Of a DNA stretch of 42,500 nt, positions 36,481-42,500 are shown piece after piece. The translations under genes were made by a program, and so were the position numbers. Each line of letters opens with the position of its first letter. Positions within the stretch are counted from its first letter, which is position 1. This DNA is from Symbiodinium natans (lineage: Eukaryota; Sar; Dinophyceae; Suessiales; Symbiodiniaceae), in NCBI GenBank assembly GCA_905221605.1, contig CAJNDS010002291.1:105001-147500 (forward strand), given 5' to 3'. The notes below the pieces were generated by a model. The model searched no databases. It had not been told where the DNA came from and saw only the letters and a program-made list of their open reading frames with translations.

Positions 36481-36587
36481 CATCCACCTAGGGAGGGGAG
36501 GGGGGGGGGGATTGCCGACGATGGCAGAAGGGCTTTCAGGTGTAGTTTAACCCTAATCCCTAAACCCTGAACCCTAAACCCTAATCC

Positions 36588-36600
36588 CTATAGGGTTTAG
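36588..36600. repeat. Head-to-head telomere-like junction
   Basis: CCCTAATCCCTATAGGGTTT: CCCTAAA-type units meet TTTAGGG-type units at CCCTATAGGG with no spacer. Confidence 0.85.
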
Positions 36601-36706
36601 GGTTAAGGGTTTAGGCTATTTAGGGCTTATGGAACCCCAAAACCCAGAACCACAACTAAACCCTGTGCCGTAAATCCCAAAACTCCCGGCAGTCCCAGGC
36701 CCAAAC

Positions 36707-36754
36707 CCAAGCATCCACATTGTCGCCGCCGCTTTCCAGCTGCTTTGCGCCAAC
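36707..36754 (-). CDS. Gene I, most upstream exon found
   Basis: Acceptor CATCGACAAG|G at 36755/36754, VGAKQLESGGDNVDAW, donor TGG|GTTTGGGC at 36707/36706; 16 whole codons. Right flank TTTAGGG. Phase 0 at both ends. Confidence 0.4.
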
Positions 36755-37023
36755 CTTGTCGATGGAGGATTGTAGGGTTTAGGGTTAGGGTTTAGGGTTA
36801 GGGTTTAGGGTTTCGGGTTTAGGGTTTAGGGTTCAGGGTTCAGGGTTCAGGGCTCTCAGCGTGTTTAGGTTTGGGATCACAGTGGAATCGGGAACCTGTG
36901 TTCTCGAACGGGGAGAAGAGGAAGGGGCCTGGCGCAGGAATCAGGGCGGCACCTGCTGAGAATGAGCGGGCGACGGGTTGGAAGCGCGACAAGGGCTAAA
37001 CCAGGAACCTCCTGAGAAACTTT

Positions 37024-37110
37024 CTAAGTAAAACGCATGTACACGCACTGAATGTGCCTGGTCCACGGGTTGTAAGTCTGCCCTATGTCGAAGCCCCTAA
37101 ATGCCAAATC
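37024..37110 (-). CDS. Exon-like island, two possible frames
   Basis: After a telomere-like acceptor (TTTGGCATTTAG|G, about 37101) two frames are open: GFDIGQTYNPWTRHIQCVYM to a stop at 37024, or LRHRADLQPVDQAHSVRVHA and FYLESFSG to a GTTCCT donor near 37005. It lies upstream of gene I on the same strand. Confidence 0.3.
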   Translation of the reverse strand, partial: DLAFRGFDIGQTYNPWTRHIQCVYMRFT

Positions 37111-37359
37111 TGTAAACCCTAAACCCTGAACCTCTGAATGAACCCCAAACCTTATAAGCCCCACACCATATCGAACGGTGGTCGTGTCATTTAAACTGCG
37201 TCGCATCACGTCCGCACGAGAACCTGGGGCTTGAGGCCTGCGGGCTTCGGGTCTGCAAGGGCTCGACTCTGTTGAGATGCCATGAGGGGGCGAGGACTTA
37301 GGGTTTAGGTTTTAGGGTTTGGGGCTTGCACAAAACAGTAATACCTACAGATCCCCAAC

Positions 37360-37490
37360 GAATCCCTCAAGTGAGCCTGTGCGATGGCGGCGGCAGGCGG
37401 AGAGCACGCGAACTGCAGGCGAAGGCGCTTTGCACCGGAAGAGACCTGGGCCGCCAAACTTTAGCAGCTTCGGGTGTAAGGGGGAACGGT
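37360..37490. other. Coding-like island, strand unresolved
   Basis: Plus: CDGGGRRRARELQAKALCTG to TTCGGGT|GTAAGG. Minus: KFGGPGLFRCKAPSPAVRVL and a stop near 37349. Neither has clearly better borders. Confidence 0.3.
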
Positions 37491-37800
37491 TTAGGGTTAG
37501 GGCTTAGGCTTTTGGGGCCAAGTTTAGAGTTTGGGTTTTACGGTCTACAGTGCCAGAACTGTAGGCAACTACCACTAGATAGCGCAGCCCTGAAAAAAGA
37601 GAGCCTGCTGTCGAGCTGAGGTTCCCTCAAACAACTACACATACCATCTCGATCTTCCAGTACCTTTTCTTTTGCAGGGGTCCATACATGAAACCTATGA
37701 AATCGTGTAAGGGGCCCTAAACCCTGTACCCTGAACACAATACCCCAAACCCTAAACCGGCCCGGGGTAAGGGAAAGCCCTGAGTACTGAGTCATTTAGC

Positions 37801-38047
37801 CTAAGCAGGGCACGCTGGGACTTGGCCGCCCACCAGCCCTTCGTAAAGGATGTTTTTGGCCATCGCCTGGCTTTGGGTAGGCGCCACGTATGACTCTGCA
37901 GACTGGAGATTTAGAAAGGGTGGCTTGTAAGACCCTCTTCCTGAGCGAGTCGATGCACAGGATCATGCTGTTCCGCATAAGCACTTGTGACGCTACGTCC
38001 GTCTTTCAGCTCAACGTGCAGGATGTCCCCAATGTTAAGTTCAAACC
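37801..38047 (-). CDS. Two-frame coding segment, possibly with a 44-nt intron
   Basis: Acceptor AGAGCTTAG|GG at 38048/38047 opens FELNIGDILHVELKDGRSVT, a beta-strand-like segment. Read straight through, it continues SAYAEQHDPVHRLAQEEGLT to a stop at 37911. If 37941-37984 (GTGCTT...CGCTCAG) is removed, the downstream frame is RGSYKPPFLNLQSAESYVAP, TQSQAMAKNILYEGLV and a stop at 37801, equally convincing. A mini-intron or a frameshift would explain two good frames in a row. Confidence 0.5.
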
Positions 38048-38092
38048 CTAAGCTCTAAACCCAAGACTCCAAAGAGGGAACATACCCGAAAG

Positions 38093-38215
38093 CTTAAACC
38101 CTAAACCCTGAACCCTAAACCCTGAACCCTGAACTCTGAACCCTAAACCCTAAACCCTAAACCCTAAACCCTAAACCCTAAACCCTAAACCCTAAACCCT
38201 AAGCCCTAAACCTAG
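38093..38215 (-). repeat. CCCTAAA array
   Basis: About 17 units; the left part has CCCTGAA variants, the right part is perfect. Confidence 0.9.
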
Positions 38216-38329
38216 AATACAAAGGGCTTGCCTAGAAAGATGTTATTGACGAAAGGCGCCCAAGGCGGGGAGCCCAGGGATCGAAAGGTTCTAGGTTGCC
38301 TTCAACTCGTTCAGCATGAAGCTGTTATA

Positions 38330-38680
38330 TTCATATATTCATATATATATATATAGATATATATATATATATGATGCGGGTGCGGCCTGCCCCCCCCCCC
38401 CCCCCCCTGTGGTGTGGTTGTGGGTTGGTTTTAGGGGTTAGGGTTTAGGGTTTAGGGTGCAGGGTCTAGGGTTGTTTTGGGGTTTAGGGTTAGGGTTCCC
38501 CCCCCCCGTGGTGTGGTTGTGGGTTGGTTTTAGGGTTTAGGGTGTTAGGGTTTTAGGGTTTAGGGTTTAGGGTTCTAGGGTTTAGGGTTTAGGGTTTAGG
38601 TTTTAGGGGGGTTGGGGGGGGTGGGGGGGTGGGGGGGGGACCATACCATGGGGGGGGGGGGGGGGGGGTGTGGCGAACCG
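38330..38680. repeat. Mixed low-complexity block
   Basis: (TA)n, C run, a 29-bp direct repeat (C run + GTGGTGTGGTTGTGGGTTGG at about 38388-38430 and 38499-38528), TTTAGGG variants and a long G run with few interruptions (38607-38669). No gene. Confidence 0.85.
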
Positions 38681-38691
38681 AGAACCGGGAT

Positions 38692-38785
38692 CATATATAT
38701 ATATATACATATTAATATACACACACTTATGTTGTATATGTATGTGGTTATATAGACACAGTTCTATATATATATATATGTATAC
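38692..38785. repeat. (TA)n-rich microsatellites
   Basis: TATATATATATACATATTAA and CTATATATATATATATGTAT; open frames are Tyr/Ile artefacts. Confidence 0.85.
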
Positions 38786-39119
38786 CCAAAGTCCTGCTTG
38801 TCCAACCTTGTCCATGCATCGCAAGGCGGAGACGTCTGAAATGAAGAGGATGCAGTGCGACATGAAGCTTCAGTGTTGGCATCCTCTAGGGGGAAATACC
38901 AGCTAACCTCTCCATCTCCCTCCGCATGTCTCCTACAAAAGCTGCCAAAGCAGCAAAGCCAGCGGGGACGTGGTACCCCGAATGCTTGGGTACAGGGCAA
39001 TATGTCGCTTTCCATGTGCTTAGCACAAACATCATATTCATATATAATCATAAACAAACATATATATATATATATACAATGCGTGCCCGTGCGAGTGCGT
39101 TTTTGCAAAATACATTCTT

Positions 39120-39372
39120 TTAGGGGGGGTCACCCCCCGCAGATTCCATTTTTGCTGGTTTTGGAAAATGGGGGGCTGAAAAACGGAATCTGCAGGTGGT
39201 CACCACCTGGATTTTCCAATTCGTTTTTCTTGGCGGGAAGTGGAATTCAGGGGGGTGCCTACCCCCTCCGATTGCGTTTACCAAAAAACCATAAACGGAA
39301 CCGAAACGGAATTTCATTACCCACCACCCTGGCCCGATTCCGTTTGTTATCAGGGGTGATGTTTTGGGGGAC
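39120..39372. repeat. Foldback-rich segment with repeated AATTCCGTTT-type motifs
   Basis: GCAGATTCCATTTT (39139) pairs with AAAACGGAATCTGC (39181); GTGGTCACCAC is palindromic; AAACGGAA/TTCCGTTT occurs at least four times in both orientations. May be a composite of small foldback elements. Confidence 0.6.
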
Positions 39373-39374
39373 AG

Positions 39375-39690
39375 GAACTTTGTTAAATTGAAATTAATTA
39401 AAAGATGATTTTTTAAACTTTTAAATATATTTTGATAAGATGACATTTAACCCATTTCATGTCATTCTAATAATTGATAATATTAATACCTCATTTATTA
39501 TTTCAAAACATGCATCATTACGAGCTTTAAATGCTGTAAATTCTTTGGTCTATATTTTTAATATACGTTTCTGTATAAAACATCTCTACTATGCATATTT
39601 ATACGTCGAAATATGTTTGACAACATATAAAAATATGTCAATATGTACCAAACCGCGTGCTACAGTGCTACACATCGACTGCAAAGCAGA
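39375..39690. other. AT-rich island of foreign composition
   Basis: About 300 bp far richer in A/T than the rest of the window, without microsatellite structure: TTTGTTAAATTGAAATTAAT, GATGACATTTAACCC, then ATATACGTTTCTGTAT. The plus frame 39440-39727 is open but unrecognised. Candidate insert of organelle or other DNA. Confidence 0.5.
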
Positions 39691-39745
39691 TCGATGCAGT
39701 AGTTTAGGGTTTAGGGTTCGGGTTTAGCGTTATGCTGCAAGTGTC

Positions 39746-39921
39746 TTATGCTCTGAGTACTGCCTGCCAAGTGAGACGCTGACGTTCGTAACTTGCCTTG
39801 CGTTCCTCCAACGGATCCCCTCCCAGGTTGTGATTTAGTTTTAGTGGTCTACTCGCTGTCTTTGTCCGTCCTGAGCTTGCAAGATCCGTCTTTTCTGGTT
39901 CTACGCACATATGACCTACAT
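39746..39921 (-). CDS. Last exon of gene J (unrecognised, hydrophilic)
   Basis: From the acceptor TCTCCAAG|AT (39922/39921) or the alternative TTTGAG|G (39931) it reads VGHMCVEPEKTDLASSGRTK, TASRPLKLNHNLGGDPLEER, KASYERQRLTWQAVLRA, stop at 39746-39748. Charged, non-repetitive, convincing. With the first acceptor it joins in phase to 40154-40243. Confidence 0.55.
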
Positions 39922-40153
39922 CTTGGAGACCCTCAAACCCCGGACGATAAAACCCGACACCCGTAAGCTCAAACCAAAACAATCTCAACCCTATGCAAGC
40001 CCCCTAACCTCAAACCAACAGAATCTAAACTCTTTATACTGACATCCTTAACCTCAACTCTGTCGGGCGTCAGCCGATAAAGCCCTAAACCCTATACCCT
40101 AAACCCTAAACCCTAAACCCTAAACCACAAACCCTAAACCCTAAACCCCAAGC

Positions 40154-40243
40154 CCTTGGCCTCGAACGCCGGTCTCAGCAGCACCACGTTGTAAAGGTCA
40201 TCCTCGATCTCCAGCCGCGCTGGCCTCAGCTCAAACTTAGGGC
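40154..40243 (-). CDS. Gene J, exon between inverted telomere-like arrays
   Basis: Acceptor CCAAGCAAG|GC at 40244/40243, PKFELRPARLEIEDDLYNVV, LLRPAFEAK, GC donor followed by TTGGGGTTTAGGG. Strongly protein-like. Left flank CCCTAAA, right flank TTTAGGG. Confidence 0.5.
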
Positions 40244-40302
40244 CTTGCTTGGAGGTTCAGGGTTTAGGGTTTAGGGTTTAGGATTTAGGGATCAGGGTTC
40301 AG

Positions 40303-40413
40303 GGTACTTATTAACCAATTATGACTGTACTTATCTGTACTTATGGCCATATCAGGACTTAAAGGGCTTTATAAGTGGGTTATAAGCACAGTTCTACTTG
40401 GCAAATAAGTACC
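40303..40413. mobile_element. Inverted-repeat element B
   Basis: GGTACTTATTAACC...TATGACTGTACTTAT on the left faces ATAAGCACAGTTCTA...GGCAAATAAGTACC on the right. The right half plus flank (ATGAACCTCCAAG...CATGGCAAG) matches the donor edge of exon 16527-16612. Confidence 0.7.
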
Positions 40414-40544
40414 ATGAACCTCCAAGTAGGATCTCTACACCATGGCAAGGAGGTAGGCGAGGGTTTAGGGTTTAGGATTGAATGTTGATTGTTCGGGTTT
40501 TTAGGGTCTAAAGCTTAGGGTTTAGGGCTTAGGGGTTGGGGGTG

Positions 40545-40635
40545 GTTCTCTCCATGACGGTCCCTCTTTGGGAAGTCATCCATAGTACGGCACCCTTACA
40601 ATAAGGATCTCACCAAGGACCCCAATGTAGAGAAC
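40545..40635. mobile_element. Small inverted-repeat element, family A
   Basis: GTTCTCTCCATGACGGTCCC on the left faces GGACCCCAATGTAGAGAAC on the right, 91 bp overall, inside TTTAGGG-rich DNA. Confidence 0.65.
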
Positions 40636-40799
40636 TTCAAAATGCGGTTTAGGGTTCGGATTTAGGGTTTAGGGTTTAGGGTTTAGGGTTTAGGGTTTAG
40701 GGCTCAACGGTATCTTGGGCTTAGAGGTGCCTTGGGGAGATTTAGGCCGCCGTCGCTAAGATCAACCTATTTGTCGAAGATTGGGCTCCTGTTTTCGGG

Positions 40800-40966
40800 T
40801 GTAGGGTTTATAGGTTTTATAGGGTTTTTATAGGGTTTATAGGGTTTTTATAGTTTTTATAGGGTTTATAGGGTTTATAGGGTTTTTATAGGGTTTATAG
40901 GGTTTATAGGGTTTTTATAGGGTTTATAGGGTTTTTATAGGGTTTATAGGGTTTATAGGGTTTAGG
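40800..40966 (+). repeat. TTTATAGGG variant minisatellite
   Basis: About 15 units of GGGTTTATA and GGGTTTTTATA alternating; related to TTTAGGG by an inserted TA. Ends in one GGGTTTAGGG. Confidence 0.9.
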
Positions 40967-41031
40967 GTTGCCCCTTTTAAGCCACGTACTGATGCTCATT
41001 TTGCGGCCCATTTGCCGCTTTTCCGTCGCAG

Positions 41032-41086
41032 ACGCATACGCGTTTTGGAGCATTCCAACATGTCTGCGCGCAGAGTCTGTTTCTAG
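41032..41086 (+). CDS. Possible exon
   Basis: Acceptor GCTTTTCCGTCGCAG|A at 41031/41032 and donor CTAG|GTTGTG at 41086/41087. In one frame VADAYAFWSIPTCLRAESVS reads across it; the exact phase is not fixed. Confidence 0.3.
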
Positions 41087-41243
41087 GTTGTGGGTTGACT
41101 TGTTGCTTCGGTTGGGTTTATGCAAGACCGGCAGTAAGCACATAGGTGACATCATTGCGAACAAAAAACATGACCTGAAAACTCAACTGCAAAGACTCGG
41201 GCACAGCCCTGAATCCGCATACCCCAAACCCTAAACCCTAAAC

Positions 41244-41294
41244 TCGCAGCTGGCGTTTTCCGCTTCGCACGTGCTCATGGCATGCGCCGATCCC
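41244..41294 (-). CDS. Possible exon with telomere-type donor
   Basis: Acceptor CCCTCCTACGCCTCAG|G at 41295/41294 and donor GA|GTTTAGGG at 41244/41243; reads GSAHAMSTCEAENASC. Splice signals are good; the reading frame does not connect directly to 40154-40243. Confidence 0.35.
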
Positions 41295-41299
41295 CTGAG

Positions 41300-41790
41300 G
41301 CGTAGGAGGGCGGAAGTTGGATGTCCTCAGGGCTTCATGAAAAGGGTTGAGGGTTCAGGGCTTGGGGTTAATAAATCGGGTCTAGGGCTCGGTGCGTGAG
41401 AGATTGCACTGCAGGATGGGCATCCCCATTCTTTAAATACCAAGAGATTGGTTGGGACGTTGTTTTTTTTGGAGGGGTCATGTGGATTTAGGGAGTCAGT
41501 GCATAGAGAATTGAGAAAATCATGATTCCCCCAACCCTGCCTAAAAATGCAGGGCCTGTGCTGGGAAAGCGGCCGATTTGCAGGGAGCACATGCCATGGC
41601 AAGTTGGGGAAAGGACAGTCCCTTTGGGGGTACCCTACACGATGATTAGGGTTGTTCACGGGTTCACGGGAGGTCTGGAACCCAAGGTTCCCTAATACTC
41701 CCCACTACTTCCTAAGCTTCCCTAAGGTCTATTTAGGTGCCTGACCCCCACCCCCTGTGAACCCCTCTCCCTTCAGGACCCTATACATCA
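41300..41790. other. Stretch without a supported gene
   Basis: The minus frame 41327-41659 is open for 110 codons but rich in Pro/Ser/Asn without pattern. GGTACCC near 41627 resembles the family A core. Nothing else seen. Confidence 0.35.
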
Positions 41791-41793
41791 TTG

Positions 41794-41862
41794 TCAAGAA
41801 GTGACCGCAAGCATTCGCTGCGATCTGTCCTGGTCACCCATGAGGCCCCACTTGATGTAATC
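41794..41862 (-). CDS. Possible last exon
   Basis: Acceptor GCAGCTTGCAG|G at 41863/41862, DYIKWGLMGDQDRSQRMLAV then TS and a TGA at 41794-41796. Well-balanced composition. Another minus frame (NAACRITSSGASWVTRTDRS) is open over the same bases. Confidence 0.4.
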   Translation of the reverse strand, partial: DYIKWGLMGDQDRSQRMLAVTS

Positions 41863-41869
41863 CTGCAAG

Positions 41870-42426
41870 CTGCATTCATATGGGGCTTAGGGTTCATAGG
41901 GTTTAGGCTTTAGGGGGGTTTAGGGGCACCTCAGATCGTTGAGAAGACCTACCTATAAGCCCTAAACCCTCCAGGAGACCATCGAATACGATCATTCTGA
42001 TGGACCGACATTGGGAGGAGGGGTGGTTCCGAACTTAGGGCAAGAGGGAGGGCTTAGAGTGTTTCCTGGTAGCCTTTTGTGGCTACACATTGCCGTAAAG
42101 CCAACCCATTCATGACTCAGCAGGCCCGCAACAGTCCAGAGACAAAGTAAATTTGCTTCGAGTTGGGTTTACAAGACTGAGGGTTCTGGGTGCAGGGTCC
42201 AGGTGAAGGCTTATGTGAATCTGTTCTTCTTCTGTTTAGATTCCCGCGGTTTGGGATTTTGTAGTTGGGGGTTGAGGGATTCTAAAACAATAATTGCTGG
42301 AACATCTAGACATCACAATCCCGTAGACCTGCGCGGGTACTGTTTACCTTGTCCTTTTCACATGTGCTAAGCTTCCTGGGGCTCTGCTTTACAGCTGAGC
42401 AGCAGCTACCCCTTATTCATAGCTTG
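41870..42426. other. Stretch without a supported gene
   Basis: Unique sequence with a few degenerate TTTAGGG units; no convincing frame or repeat. Confidence 0.4.
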
Positions 42427-42480
42427 CCCATGCTTAGTTTGTCCAGTACCTAGGGGAACTAAAGGTTATCCTGTGGGAAT
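42427..42480 (+). repeat. Dispersed repeat copy shared with 7708-7762
   Basis: CTTAGTTTGTCCAGTACCTA, GGGGAACTAAAGGTTATCCT, GTGGGAAT. It may continue past the window edge. Confidence 0.55.
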
Positions 42481-42500
42481 AGAAGAGGATTCTCTTTCCC

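Noticed and set aside
38603-39108. Frames with runs of Tyr-Ile and Pro on both strands
   Set aside because: Artefacts of (TA)n and G/C homopolymers.
1-42500. Relic of the dinoflagellate spliced leader (ending TTTTGGCTCAAG)
   Set aside because: Scanned by eye on both strands without finding it; absence is not certain without a computed search.

Overview
This window looks like nuclear DNA of a dinoflagellate-type protist. The evidence is: telomere-type TTTAGGG/CCCTAAA repeats scattered along all 42.5 kb in both orientations; mixed GC content with many short coding-like islands of 15-95 codons that need splicing to be read; candidate introns that often end in AG followed by G and start with GT or sometimes GC; many small inverted-repeat elements; and no operon-like or long uninterrupted prokaryotic genes. 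No rRNA, tRNA, spliced-leader sequence or CRISPR array was recognised. The taxon is an inference from architecture, not from a marker gene.

Layout. 0.6-1.9 kb: a BTB/POZ-domain gene on the minus strand in at least three exons, the best family call here. 2.2-3.1 kb: two unassigned open frames, one with a weak methyltransferase-like motif. 4.3-8.8 kb: a minus-strand gene assembled from five or more small exons (6152-7142), a short minus-strand gene tail (4661-4971) and a plus-strand last exon (5192-5311). 9.4-11.0 kb: a long intronless CCCH zinc-finger coding region broken by several frameshifts. 11.3-13.4 kb: exon-like islands open on both strands. 15.5-25.4 kb: many small exon islands; the clearest are 21637-21952 (minus) and 24241-25400 (plus). 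27.3-30.7 kb: four exon pairs or singles. 32.4-38.0 kb: a minus-strand chain of exons with compatible phases (33204-36754) plus neighbours. 39.4-39.7 kb: an AT-rich island unlike everything around it. 39.7-41.9 kb: more minus-strand exons.

The most striking pattern is not a single gene. In plus-strand view, coding-like islands of about 50-150 bp tend to have CCCTAAA repeats on the left and TTTAGGG repeats on the right, whichever strand is coding. Candidate introns therefore tend to start with GT(TTAGGG)n and carry (CCCTAAA)n near their 3' end, that is, inverted telomere-like repeats at intron ends. At 36.4 kb a short inverted-repeat element sits exactly on a candidate 3' splice site, with the splice-site sequence duplicated on both sides.

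Limits. Exons were called by eye from reading-frame openness, AG/GT borders and phase agreement. Because these islands are GC-rich, many are open on both strands; strand and exact borders are uncertain unless stated. Apart from the BTB and CCCH calls, the products are not recognised.
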